From contig CAJVPJ010000012.1 in NCBI GenBank assembly GCA_910592205.1, positions 1 through 64,000 on the forward strand: a DNA stretch of 64,000 nucleotides, written 5' to 3'. Below the pieces are notes generated by a model, which saw only the letters and a list, made by a program, of their open reading frames with translations, did not search any database and had not been told where the DNA came from. The position numbers and the translations under genes are program-made. Every line of letters starts with the position of its first letter. Positions within the stretch are counted from its first letter, which is position 1. This document shows positions 31,446 through 44,467 of this stretch, one piece after another. This stretch comes from Paraglomus occultum. Taxonomy: Eukaryota; Glomeromycota; Glomeromycetes; Paraglomerales; Paraglomeraceae.

Positions 31446-32911
31446 TCAATTGTCCAGTAAACCCGGCTTACCATCATCCGCACGCAGAACAGGCATACAT
31501 AATGGATCATTTATATTTTTTGGTTCTGGTAGATTCTTAAACTTTAACAATCGGCTCGTATACGATGCATTCGGATGAACGTTATAGCTCCCGGATACAT
31601 GCATAGTATTTCTCTTTCCGTCCGATTCTTTAAACTGTGAAGCTATCTTTGATCCCAACTGATGCATCGACTCGCACCACTCCCCAAGCACTTCAACTAG
31701 ATATGTAGCTGTTGGTCGCTCCTCAGGACGTGCGTCCCAACATCTGTTCATAAGCACTGCATAACATTCAGGAGTCCCGTCAACAATTTTGGGTCTAACT
31801 CCATCGCAAATATCGAGTGCTAACAAAAAGTTGTGTCCTCGGTTAGCAAATGGTCGTTCACCAGATGCCACCTCCCACATGATGGTTCCAAAGCTGTATA
31901 CGTCTGCTGCTAGTGAATGCGGTTTATCGTGAAGTAGTTCTGGAGCTACATATGGAAGAACTCCGTGTGTCTTTGCCTTGTTGTATCGGGACGATTCGTC
32001 CGCCGGTCGACATAGGCCAACGTCACTTATCACATATGAATTGTTATTGTATAAGATGTTTCCACTGTGAAAGTCACCATGTATCAGATTCGCATTATGA
32101 ATTTCAGCGAGACCACGCGCTATTTCCGTGATTATATAAAGTTTGTCTTCCCAAACAAGAGTGTGATATTTCTGGTCCAGAAATGTACGAAGGCTTCCCT
32201 CTGGTATGTATTGGACCGCCAATACAAATTCCTTTGTAGAAGGGTCTTTGGTAATTCCATAGTATCTCAATAGTCTTTTTGAATCGATTCGGTGTTTGAG
32301 GCCGGAGATCTAGTACGCATAAAAGCGGAAATGATAATTAGCAGAGTGATAATGACAAAATATACAACCTTTTGTTTGTATTATTGTATATGGCGTTTAT
32401 TATCAGCCATACTGATCGACTTATTAAATCATTTGTATGGTGTCATTACCTCATTCAAATATTCATCAGTGATCTTTTGTGAATTATTCAACGTTTTTAA
32501 AACGACGGGTGTTTGTCCTGCTCTTTTCCATTGATTTCGTGATTTGTCCCAGAAGACTATCGGGCCTTCTGTCCACACGGCCGACGACACAATGCTGAAT
32601 CCACCTTTCGTTATATATGAAATACTTTCGAACTGGCAGTGCGGTATCCATTCTATGAAATCGGTTTTCTTTGTTGTATTCTGCTGAGATAATCTGATAA
32701 AGTTGTCAATATCGGAATGTTCACAGGTCCAACTACTATTTTCCTTCAAGCGGGCGGAATCACACTGAGCGCACCAGTTATAGTCTGCACGCAGTATTCC
32801 GCAGTCTTCACAACGACCATGCGTGAGTATTTCACTGCTTGACCGCGTGGTATTTTCGGTGAGGGGTGGTATTTCGTCGATATGTGCAGAATCTTTTTCT
32901 AGAAGGTACAT
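31446..32911 (-). CDS. TKL-type protein kinase with N-terminal cysteine motif
   Basis: Two main exons (down to about 32446, then 32309-31446) join in phase as YLNE-ISGLKHRIDSKRLL. I chose the Met of MYLLEKDSAH (32911); an earlier in-frame Met is at 32962. An N-terminal CEDCGILRADYNWCAQCD knuckle precedes FIEWIPHCQFESISYITKGG. That combination, followed by WTEGPIVFWDKSRNQW, is typical of the large kinase family expanded in arbuscular mycorrhizal fungi. The kinase core has VVLKTL (ATP Lys), LIHGDFHSGNIL (HRD replaced by HGD, catalytic Asp kept), ISDVGLC (DFG replaced by DVG), PYVAPELL, DVYSFGTIMWEV and RCWDARPEERPTA. It is probably an active or weakly active signalling kinase. An alternative donor after LRADD (gtaagc) joins in phase to EEEVTKQIGKLNINGF at about 31400, so the C-terminus may extend to about 31160. 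Confidence 0.9.
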
Positions 32912-32962
32912 TCTTGGTGTAGTATACGAGGAGAAAGGATAAAAAGTGACTTTTGAATACAA

Positions 32963-35430
32963 AATAGTTAATATTCAATATCCAGATATTTATGAAAGCC
33001 AGGAAGTTTAGGGCTTTGGGATGGTTAAGAATCATTAATAATCACAGGGGCGTACGCAGTTTAATCCCAAATAATTCAGCTAAATGATAAATGGGTTGTA
33101 TAATAATGATGATTGATGAGCACGGTCGAATTAATCATTGTATTTACAAATTCTTTCTCCCGATAAGTTGGAAACTACATCCGAAGTAATAGCTAAATAC
33201 GGATAGAGACCAATCAGAAGGCATTCTTTTTATTAGACAAACATAGTATACGGTTACATAAAATGCATTTAATTTAGAATGAGGTGTGAAGGCGGGTCTT
33301 TAGTATAGCTGATGATGTTATTACTGTATGACCTCGTCTCCCTCGTTTCGAACGGTGGTGTAAAATAGCATGGAGATGATCGTTGAATGCCGACCAACAC
33401 ATTAGGTAAGCGATAAAAAAAAAACTGCAAGTCAATATTTATCTACCTAACTACGTTTGCTACCCGAAATAGAGTCAAAAGATGCTATAAATAACTTTCT
33501 TCTTTCAACTCCCTTTTTAATCTATTGTAACACGTTGTCTCTTACCCCTTTGTGTTGGTCAACATATCTAATTATAAACGTTAACGTTCCGTTAACAATA
33601 CTTGAATCCTTGGGTCCAATGTTGAACTATCATTATTTTTGGTGGCGACTACCAATAGTCTTGTACTTATTTATATGCCGCTGTTAGTAACCCCAATCAC
33701 GTCACACAAGCTTTACTTGTTCTACAGAATTATAGACTGTATACTTGTGGAAGGTAGTTTCATTCCAAAACTTTAAAAATAAAGACAATGTGTGACCAGT
33801 TTATGGCTGAGGATTTGAATGCCCATGTTGAGTGAACGGGGGGGGAAGGAGGCAACAGTTTTGTCATACATGGTTTGATGATGATGAAGAATAATTTTCT
33901 TGTTACAGATTATCGAAAAACTCGAACTCGGGTGTTTCTGGGAAAAAAAGTTCTATTTCGTACACTTACGGCGAACGGGAGACATTTTCCCGGAGCAATA
34001 AGATTTACAGACTTCGAAATTCCCAATTGTTTAATGTGGCGGTACACATCCAAAGTCACTGTGAATTCTTACCCCATATTAAACTAATAACATTCGCACC
34101 GCAGTATCTGTGAATAGAATGTTTTAGTCATTCTCACGATTCGGATAATGAAAATATGTTTGTTCAATTAACCTTGCTATTACCATTGCTAATGGAAAAA
34201 AGATAGGCCCAATCAATCTGGAGCCTTTAAGATATCGGCAGTGTTACAAACATTATATATTGTCAACTCATACTCAAGGGAAATTACCATACCTGAAGGG
34301 TTTTAGCCGATCATTTGATGATCATTTTCATTAGTGAAGACTAGTATACTAAGAGTCACTTTACGAATTGCAAAAAACTATCTCTAGAGTTTATGCCAAG
34401 GAAAAAAGCGAAAAATTAGAATTGTGTGCAACATATCAATCATTATTATCTGCATTTGAGATTATGGCAATCAGGTGATGTCACTTGGACGCCAAAATTA
34501 GTAAAATGTAAATAGCTGATCTTGAGTTCTTTTTTAGGGACAGCTTTTCATTTCCGATATAAAAGTTTTGGGAGCAAACACCCCAGCATCTAGAATCCCC
34601 GACAACCACCATTCTCTCCACCGTCCCAAGTCTGCTCCGTCCCACATAACCAGTCACAAGCTAGTTTATTCCCACTCCCCTCTTTGCATCCGGACTGAAT
34701 AGGATAAATTATATATAGCTTATGCACCGCTGTTCTCTCCTGTAACATGCTAAAACTAGAATTAGCGCGTTCTCGTAACACCACCGATAACAGTGTCTTT
34801 TGAAAATCATAGCAATAATTGTGGTACACTCACAACTGTATGCTAACTGTGATGATAAGGTTTTTTTCAATCAATATTCCAACAAAAGAAACAGTCAACA
34901 AATAAAAATAAAAAAGTATTTGCTCTGCCTTATTAATTCATAGCAATCCATTATTGATCAATGTGCCCACCTGAGATTATCTTTTCCCAACAATCAAGAG
35001 CTTGATTAAAGATAATAGTAACAATTCATATTATTTTAATACGAGTTTTCCACGTGACAATGAATATGCTCCGATCACAAATTACTATAAGAAATAGTGT
35101 ACAGTTGTTATAATTTTAGATATCCAATAAAATAATATTAAATTATTGGGGTATTAAAACCTCATCTAAATACCCAGGAAAAATAAATACCACCTCCCCC
35201 ACCACAATCAACAAACGCTTCATTTGTGAAAAAGCCACACATTGTGATAGACGAATGCGTTAAAAGTGAGGCATTTCCACCGTCAAACAAAATACACTAA
35301 CAAAGTATAGTCAACCGCAAAACCGAATGACACTAATAAACAGAAGAAGCATCTGACGCTCAATTTTTTGGGTAAACACGTTTGATTTTCGACTTGTAAA
35401 CTATATTATTGGGCAACATTTCTCATCTCT
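32963..35430. other. 2.5-kb intergenic region
   Basis: No supported gene. Two open stretches stand out. 33875-34087 (+) reads TDYRKTRTRVFLGKKVLF. 34590-34829 (-) ends in a cysteine-rich segment, SGCKEGSGNKLACDWLCG. Neither has a recognisable family. There is a G-run near 33840. Promoters of the kinase (-) and the PLC gene (+) should lie at the two ends. Confidence 0.45.
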
Positions 35431-38400
35431 ATGATGATTGGACGTGCTGTGTTATGGCGAAAAAAGTTGTTCAGTGGAGACAAAAGGTCATTCAAAAAGC
35501 AAGACATTTACGAACATTCTGTCGATGATTATTCTGCACAATCACCAAATCGTGGCACAAGTGTAGACAAATATAACATCATTGATGGTATATCCCAAAC
35601 ATCGCCTGAACGAATTTGCAATTATTCCAGTTTCACACGCTTGGATACTCAACAAGATAACAGCAAATATCAATATCAAGACAAGTTTCCTCTAGGCAAA
35701 TTTACTGACGACAAATTTCCTGTGTACAAGTGCGCCAATGTCAACCGACGAATAACTAGAGCCTTCACTGATTCTGCGCTGAGCACCGCTATGAATAGCT
35801 CTCGCAGTAAAAAAGCGGACGACTCTAAGGCCAAACGTCATTCTGTCTCTCCGCGGAAATCAATCGTCTTATCAAACGACGTTGTCATAAATAGTATTGT
35901 CACCACCACCTCTCAGACTAACGGCACGTCTACCCCACATAAACATAAATTAGTAAATAATTCTCCGAAAAAGACTAGTTTTAAAAAGGAAGGTGCCGTG
36001 ATGACCACCGAACCGGAAGACATTTCGGACGCTGAGAAAGAGACCATGCCGGAAGACACACATTCAAACGCTTATCCCGAGGAAATATTTGTAGACAAGT
36101 CTCTACAAGAGGGAACTCCACTTTTAAAAGTGTCTGCAAAGAAAAAAATGCAGAGAATTTTCAGAATCGACGTTGGTCAAGGGAGAATACTATGGGATTC
36201 TAAAAAGTCCGGTAAAGGTAAGCAGACGATTTAATCGACGCATGCACTTATCGTGGTTAATTCTATTCACACTAATTCGTTGCAATAAACAGTCAACATC
36301 GAAAATATCAAAGAGGTTCGTATAAAAGAAGCGGCGCGATCTTATCGCGAGCTGTTTAAAGTGAGCGTCGACTTTGAACCTCGGTGGTTTACCATAGTCT
36401 ATGTTGAAGCCGGCAAGTATAAAACACTTCATCTGGTAGCGACAACGAAATCGGATTTCGAAAAATGGGTAGACACGCTCGAACGTCTATATTTCCAACG
36501 GCGAGATATGATGGGAGGACTCGGTCATCTGCGTAAAAGACAGTCCATATGGCTAAAACAGCATTGGAAGCAAGCTGATAAAGATGGAAATTCCAAATTA
36601 AGCTTTGATGAAGTAGTCAGATTATGTCGACAGCTAAACATTCATATGTCGAAAAGTGTGTTAAAGGCCAAATTTGATGTATGATAATAATATATATAGC
36701 TTGAATTCATTGTGAAAAAAAAACAAACAAACAAACTAACTTGGATCTAAATGATAGGACGCAGACCGGAACAAAAATGGTTCTCTAGATTTTAAAGAAT
36801 TTCAGCAGTTTGTAAAGTTCTTGAAGAAGAGAGACGAAGTAGAAGAACTGTTTACGAAATTGGCCGGATTCAATAATGATGTGCTAGCATATGGGCAATT
36901 CAAAGAATTTTTGGCAAACGTTCAAAAGGTACTAAAAAATACGCTTTTGTTTTTTTACAAAACATTTATTAACTCGACAAACAACAATAATTTAGATGGC
37001 ATTGACAGAAAAAGAATATCGCACGCTTTACCACAAATTCAGTGATAAAGAGCGTGCGGCAATGACTTTGGAAGGTTTCAACACTTTCCTCGTGTCAAGC
37101 GACAATTCCATATTCGCACCTGAGCATAGTAAAATCTTCCAGGATATGAATCAGCCACTATCTCATTATTATATTAACTCGTCACATAATACGTAAGTTG
37201 TTCGTAATATTTATTTCTCTATTTATACCAGGCTTGCTAAATACTTGTGTAATTCTATAGATACCTACTTGGTCATCAGTTGAAGGGAGAATCATCGATT
37301 GAAGGCTACATACGAGCATTGCAACAGGGTTGCCGATGTGTCGAAAGTAAGTTTGCCTATATTTAGCGCATCGAATTTGTTTATTTGATATTGAGCCGAT
37401 GCACTAATTCTCTCTCGTACATAGTTGACTGCTGGGATGGCACCGAAGGTCCAATAGTAACGCACGGACATACTTTGTGAGCAATCGGAATTAATCCTTG
37501 ACAATGTCTCTTTGAATAATTGTTTGCCCTTAACGTTCTGACATATTGCTTTCATCTTAGCACATCCAAAATCCTATTTGCCGATGCTATAAATGCAATT
37601 CGTATATATGCATTCAAGGCGTCAAGTTATCCGTTAATACTCTCTCTCGAAGTACATTGTAATGTTGAACAGCAGACACAAATGGCATCAATTATACGAA
37701 GTATGCTTGGTGAATATCTCGTTGATTGGTTTATATCAGACAGCGAGGTAGAACTTCCCAGTCCTGCCGCACTTATGAATAAAATATTAATAAAGGTAAT
37801 GATTATTCACAGTAGCGCCCACTCAGTAGATATTTTGTGCAGGAGTAAACTCATAATGTGCGCGTTTTACCACAGGGGAAGAACATCCCACCCGGTCATG
37901 AAGACTCGGCGACAGAATCTGAATCAACGACAGAGTCCGGATCTGATGTTGATTCGTCTAAAGGTAAAGCTTACTTAACGCTTTGGATATATATATTTTA
38001 GAACATATTTTGACTATGTATTTTATCGAATAGAATCCCAGGCTCGCTTAAAGAAACAGGAGAAGCTAAAGAAAAAACATAGACAACGCATAGCGCCAGC
38101 ATTATCTGATCTCGTTAACTACTGTTCATCCGTGAAGTTCAAAGGATTTGATTATCATCGTACGTTATCTTTTATTAGCATCATCAAACATTATTAGAAC
38201 GAAGCGCTAATTCTTCTTTGCTTTTATAGACATCGAACCCTTCTATCACATGTCTTCCTTTTCGGAAAGAGTGTCTGCTCGACTCATTAAATCAGACAGA
38301 AAGAACTTTCTTCGACATAATGTACGACATCTTAGTAGAATATATCCGGCCGGATTTCGAATAAATTCGTCAAACTATGAACCACAGCACCACTGGAACG

Positions 38401-39287
38401 CTGGAAATCAAATGGTGGCGCTCAACTGGCAAACGTTCGGTAAGCAGATAGTCGTTTGACTGATCGAGGTTGCTCGACGACTGTATAATGGCAACTTAAT
38501 TTCAACAACCGTCTTTAATTTCACCGTTAGATCTTGGTATGCAAATCAATCAAGCAATGTTTATGGTGAATGGCAGATGTGGTTATATCCTCAAGCCAGA
38601 ACGACTACGAAAATACGAATCCCTGACCACAAATGCATTGGCAACGACGACAACGTGGAAATTGACAATAGAGGTGAGATCTCGCAAGACATGTGGCTCT
38701 CGCTATTACACCGCTTCATATGTTTTCTAATCACCGTAACGTCTCCATCTATCAGATAATATCAGGCCAGCAGTTACCAAAACCCAAAGAACAAACAAAA
38801 GGAGAAATAGTCGACCCCTTTGTTGAAGTCGAATTGTTAGTTCCTGGCGCAGACGCTGTAAAATATAAAACAAAAACCGTTAACGATAATGGGTTTAATC
38901 CGATTTGGAAAGAAGCAGCCGATTTTACAATACATTTCAATGAGCTTAGTCTTGTATTTTTACGGTAAGCAACGATTTTGATGATTCGCGAGAGAATTAG
39001 TGAGACTTTTTGCTTAAATTGCTGGATCGAAAACTATAGATTTAGTGTATATGACGAAGACGTTCGTACTAGTGAATTCATTGCGTCGTATTGTATTCCT
39101 GTTGCAAGTCTACAACCTGGTAAGAAACATTCCCTAAATATCATTTGTGACAGTTTTTACGTTTCAAACTTCTCAATTTCATTATTTTTTTCATTCAGGA
39201 TATCGTAATGTCCCGCTAAATGATGCGAATGGAGAGCAATATCTGTTTACTTCTTTGTATATATGTTCATCTATATCTCGAATTTAA
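35431..39287 (+). CDS. PLC1: Phosphoinositide-specific phospholipase C, delta type
   Basis: Hydrolyses PI(4,5)P2 to IP3 and diacylglycerol at the plasma membrane. An N-terminal extension (35431-36120) is basic and Ser-rich. A PH domain follows across an intron ([38 protein letters not shown]). Then come EF-hands ([28 protein letters not shown]), the X box with both catalytic His ([15 protein letters not shown] and IVTHGHTL), an acidic X/Y linker, and the Y box ([50 protein letters not shown]). A C2 domain closes the protein ([39 protein letters not shown]), ending SSISRI. At least ten introns, most around 60-100 bp. All domains are complete and in the order of PLC-delta/fungal Plc1, so it should be active and calcium-dependent. 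Confidence 0.95.
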
Positions 39288-39492
39288 TAGATATCTTAAT
39301 TATTGTTTACGCCGGGATCTTGTATAGACTACTATTTGTGTGTAATTATTCTAACTAATAAAAGAACTTGATGAGAACATTTAAGCATCATTTTCATGCT
39401 GTGTTACCAATATTGATAAATGCACGCATGTGCATAATAATAATAATAACAACAATAAAGGATCTGACATTTAACTTTTTGGATTGGCAACC

Positions 39493-40346
39493 ATGACAGA
39501 ACAAAAGAGTGAACAGATAACTAGAAAAGACGAAAGACACTCTGTGATAGAGGCCAAGCATTTCTCGTTGGTTAGGCAAGTTATTTATCAAGTATTGTTG
39601 AACAATTTCTTTAGTGTGTTAATTATAATAGCTTGTGTTCATACGTATTCCAAACTATAAAGAAACTTCCATCTTGCTGATTTTATAACACTGGGAAATG
39701 GTTCATGTGGATCTTTCGCTATATTCGCGAATATGCAATATGTGGCCACGGACGACATTAGCTACATTTGGCTCGGGATACTTCTCATTGCATGTGGCCT
39801 TTTCTTTGACGTTATGGATGGGAAGGTAGCAAGATGGAGGAAGAATTCTAGTATTTTGGGACAAGAATTGGACTCGCTGGCTGACTTGGTAATGTCTTAT
39901 CAATGCAACGTGTAATAGATTAACGCTGTTACAATTGCGACTTAATTGTAATCTCGGTTTTTCTTCGCGCATACTAGATATCTTTTGGCATGGCTCCAGC
40001 AACTTTAGCATTCGCAATTGGAATGCGTTCCTTCTTAGATGTTATCGTTCTTGCTGTATTCGTCTCGTGTGGCATTGCCCGACTTGCTCGATATAATGCG
40101 ACAGTAGCTTCTATTCCCAAGGATTCTTCTGGAAAGATACAATATTTTGAAGGAACGCCCATTCCAATATCTCTTGTCCTTGTTACTGCTATCGCATTTT
40201 TCGCATATAATGAAAGACTGAATGACAATCTGCCCGGAGGGCTTTCTCATGTTGTGAATGGAGTTGAATTTCATCCGTTCGTTCTACTATATGCATTACT
40301 TGGAACTGGGATGGTTAGCAAAACACTAAAGATTCCGAAAATTTAG
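39493..40346 (+). CDS. CHO1: CDP-diacylglycerol-serine O-phosphatidyltransferase (PS synthase)
   Basis: Makes phosphatidylserine from CDP-diacylglycerol and serine in the ER membrane. Exons are 39493-39575, 39663-39888 and 39978-40346. The CDP-alcohol phosphatidyltransferase signature D-G-x2-A-R-x8-G-x3-D-x3-D is fully present (DGKVARWRKNSSILG, then QELDSLAD). DFITLGNGSCGSFAIF precedes it and ISFGMAPATLAFAIG, RLARYN, YFEGTPIPISLVLV follow, as in Cho1. Several hydrophobic helices are visible. Intron 1 begins with gcaagt rather than a gt, at the junction ttag/gcaagt, and ends in aaag; the joined reading SLVR-NFHLADF is exactly what the family shows. It is therefore a GC-AG intron. About 200 bp downstream of the PLC gene on the same strand. 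Confidence 0.95.
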
Positions 40347-40701
40347 GTTTCGAAAGTAAACCAAAGTGACATCTATCAAAAGTGAGTGATTTTAATTGAC
40401 ATTGATTTAATAAAAAAGAAAGTGACGTGACGAATAAAGAAGTGACTGTAATAAAAAAGAGAATAAAAAACTCAACTAAATAAAAAACTATATGAAAAAA
40501 TTTGACAGAGTAAAGAAGCCTAACAAAATGACTGAACGAAAACGATGAATTCAATAATTAAAAAAAAAAAAAAAAGGAAGATGAACGCATATTTACAGCT
40601 TATACCCCGCAAGTCTTACCAGAGAAATCTTGCCTATCAATAAATATGGTTAAAACAAAGAAAATCTTTACATCTACTTATGTTGCATACATCGGGGTTG
40701 A

Positions 40702-42609
40702 TCAAATATTCTTTTCTTGTTCATCCTCTGCATTCACGCCATGAACACGGAAGCGGTATAAACATGTATACATTGGATTATCCCAATTACTATTGATTTT
40801 CAAGAGAATTCCTTTGATAGGCTTTTTCAATCGCCGCGCACTCTCTGACAACTCGAACGTCTGCACAGGACGACCATTTATGTCATACCTAAATTGACCA
40901 AGAGGTACGTGGCTTGGAAGGGATCCGAGTTCAAATTTACCTCCTCCCGTGATACTTGCAATACTAGGATCTTTTAGATCTTCTATGGTGGCAGCGTCGG
41001 CATCGGTAACTAATTCTGACGGTCCAGGTTGGTCATCACGCTGTATGTTACCTCCATCGTCATCTATGAATCCCCAAACTTCAAAATCTTTAGGGGCGCT
41101 GCTCGCATCCGTTGTTGCATGTTTACTGATATGATCATATGTGACGGCTGTTGGGTATATTCGTCGACTAAGTAAAATCCCGAGTTGACCTTGATTGCCG
41201 GAGAATGGCCAGCATTGACCAACATGGGTATCAGGCAGGATGGCAGTAACTAACACGATCGAAATATGGCAAAAACAAACAACTTAGTATAATAAACCGC
41301 AATATAATTCACAGTTGAGCGTAAGCGACATACCTGGAGGTTTCCCTCTCACTGTCCCGAAATTGACAGTTTGGGCAATCAATCTCTGAAATGTTGATTC
41401 TGGGTATAAAACGAATGTCCTCGATGTAATCGGCCCAATGATTTTGGCTCCAGCTGGACGCAGAGCATAATCAGTCTTGCCGACTAAATCATCCTCAAAA
41501 GCAGCCAATTTTTTTTTCATTATATCGCTCGTTTCGCTTCTTATCATACCTATCACGTTATCATCTTTGATATCGATCGTTCTAGCAGAATCGTAGGCTT
41601 CCGAAAACTCTTGTGCTGCTTCATCTGTGAATCTACTCTTAATCTCAGCAGCAACGAGAGCTCTAATGATTGTTCTTAAATGAGGACCCTTCATGTCGGC
41701 ATCATCCTTGATGACGACCTGACGCGTCACTGCAGCAACTACAGCCCGCGAAAAAATTTCATCATCATAACCTGGAGAATGTCTACTAAGCAATTCAATT
41801 GGAGCATTGGAATTGGCAGTCCAAAGTAACCAAACAATAGATGCAATTGAAATAATAGTAACGAGTATGCGACGTAGGCGAGATCGCTCATAACGTTGCA
41901 AATAAGGTGTATGCGATCGGTGTCTTAAACAAATTATTATAGTTTGCACTTTATCTCGCCAAATACACAGTACGTTCAGCAGCCTGGGTGAACTGCTTAT
42001 CGACTTGACTTGTTCGTCTCCTATTGGTTTATCATCAGACAAATCTTTGATCGTATTTTCCACAGGATCAGTCGGACGATTGGTTTTCTCGTTGCCATTT
42101 AAAAAAGTCTTTAGATCATCGTCATAACAACTTCTCACAGTTAGCTCACTCTGTGAGCGAACGTTGAATTTTGAGAAATCGTCTTCACGAGGCGTACGTG
42201 GGTAAATCGACCCCAAGTCCGAGTCGGTCTCGCCTGCAGACATGCTAATATCAGAAGATTATTGCATAAAAATTCGTTTGTTAAATGTACCGCGATCAAA
42301 TAACATACTGGGAGTATACCTTGCTTTCAAACTGCATATAGTTTCTTCAGGCGAAAAACCTTTATATGTTTCTTCGGCCAACATACCCTCGTAATATGTC
42401 TTGAATTGTCTCAGGGGAGGAATATAATGTACACTCACAGGCTTGAGATCACTCTCTGTTTTGGACATAATTGGTATCCCGGAGCTTTCCTTACTCTTTG
42501 CATAATAACTCGAGTTGTCCGTAAACGAATGTTTATCCACCGGTTTATTCATAATGTTCTGGTAGAATAAATTATCCTTGGTGTCCATTTTTTCGTTTAA
42601 ATTAAACAA
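40702..42609 (-). CDS. SUN-domain inner nuclear membrane protein (Sad1/UNC-84 type)
   Basis: SUN proteins span the inner nuclear membrane and bind KASH proteins to form LINC complexes. The N-terminal exon (MDTKDNLFYQN, Met 42588; an earlier Met is at 42609) joins in phase at FDRG-ETDSDLGSIYPRTP to a nucleoplasmic region of about 100 residues. A single membrane helix follows (RRILVTIISIASIVWLLW, about 41830-41880). A lumenal region with helical segments leads to the SUN domain: DYALRPAGAKIIGPITSRTF, then after an intron VTAILPDTHVGQCWPFSG, LGILLSRRIYPTAVTYDHIS, FEVWGFIDDD and YTCLYRFRVHG. The LPDTHVGQCW motif includes the lumenal Cys used for the disulfide with KASH. It ends EDEQEKNI. The model is complete. 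Convergent with the PS synthase gene. Confidence 0.93.
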
Positions 42610-44467
42610 CCAAGAACTTCAACAATAATGTTTCATCCCCACCTTTTTTAACGCAATAATTTTCCCACCAAGAAACGCGGATTTCCCAGCTCTCACCATA
42701 TAGAAACGCGTCGGTAAGATCTTGAAACACTCGGGTAGGTAACAAATGTCATGCATAAGGAGATTGGCACGAGGTCAATTGTCAGAAATAGAACGAGAAG
42801 ATGCCACATGAGAATAATTCTTGGCTAAATTGAGGAAATGAAAATAATTGCTTATCTCCGGGAGAATCTGGTATTTTATATTGGCACTTTTGACAAAGCC
42901 AAAGAGGGAAGACGGAACAATAGTTTTTTGCTTTGTTGACAGTATTCTGGTTATTTGATTGATTGTTGTACTACATATACTATTTCGAAAACAATGCTCT
43001 TTGACTGCGCACATGGCAAATCGCGCATTACAAGGTTTAGTTACAAACACAAGAAACTTTATTACTCGTGTTAGTACGAGCGCAGTACTTTACGTGTCGG
43101 ATCTCCCTAAATTTGCAATCTCATTAATATTAACAAATCGCAAGTAGCATTGCCTAATCCTAAGAACACAAACTCTCGTTCGGGAACTGATTTGAATACA
43201 GTGAAGCGAATATTACCGTTCACACTTACAGCGAAGACAATTTTTAAAATTTATAGAAATTAAAGTAACATGTCACAATAGAAACTAAGCACCAAAGGTA
43301 ATTAGAATATTTTGGTTTATGCATGAATATTAAGTATATGTCTTTATTAAACCATAAGATTATACTATCGATACAATAACAACTCCAACTATTTAATACA
43401 GCTACATATTTGCTTTGACCTTGTTTCGTCCAGTAGTAGAAAAATGATACTGAACGCTATCTATTTGAAAAGCAATCCCGACAGGAATGACCCAGAAACT
43501 CTTGTTAGTCAAAATCGGCCACCACTAACACATGACCATGAATAACGGATGCTTTGAAGACGTTTCTACAATTCAAAAGCATTTCCATGTTTGGAAATTA
43601 GCGATAACGCCTTGATGTGCGTTCTTACACCTAATCCGTAAGTTTATCAAAGCCATTTATATAAGTTATACCGTCATTGATTTCAACATAAAAAGCAAAA
43701 AAAGGCGGGGAAACTGTAACTTTACCCATCATGGTTCGCAATGTTGCTGTTAACATATGCACAACTTTATTTAACGATGCAATAAGCTTTCATAGCGAGG
43801 CGTTTAACTAGATTCGATCTTCGTCTCACGTAGAAAATGCTCTGCACGAGCCAAATGCGTCCAGTAACACAATGCCACCGATCTTTGAACCATTATGGAC
43901 CTGACCAGCGTAGATAGACTTTTTCTTAGCATGCAAAGTTTAACGAGACAGGTGGTTCAATAACTTGACATGTGTTTGGAGATTACGGCGATAAGGCCAG
44001 ACTAGTATCCTAATTTTAGGTTAATCCAAGCAAAAGCCGACTGCAAGCAAATCGTGTATGACAGCTATTAGCCCGACTGCCGTCACCTAAGGCGTTCCCG
44101 ATTTGGAATGTGTAACCCTGCATCATCATCGAACAAATAATTCCTGATTATCTGCTCATCTGGGCTTTTGGTTAATGCAGGTCTGATTGGGCGATCGACG
44201 ATATTTCACTAATTATGGCCGGTGAGAAAAAAAATATCCAACCTTGCCAAAAAGTGATGGTGGATGTCACTCTCCCTACAATATGTCATAGTCATAACAG
44301 TCTAACTCTTTTTGTTTGCTATTACGTTGAATTGATTCGTGTGTGAATGTCCGTAATTACATTTATTATCCTGTGGTGGGACATTGGCTCTCCTAAGCAC
44401 TTTATTATCGGGAAACTGCTCAATCCAAGTGTGCTTGCGAGGTGTGGAGCGAGAATAAGAAGGGAAT
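42610..44467. other. 1.9-kb intergenic region
   Basis: Divergent promoter region between the SUN gene (-) and the kinase-Sel1 gene (+). No supported gene. A minus-frame stretch at about 43820-43900 reads VQRSVALCYWTHLARAEHFL and looks weakly coding, but it has stops on both sides. Nothing else is seen. Confidence 0.45.

Noticed and set aside
39288-39492. Possible shared transcript of PLC and PS synthase genes
   Set aside because: They are close and on the same strand, but each has its own start and stop, and fungal genes are normally transcribed separately.
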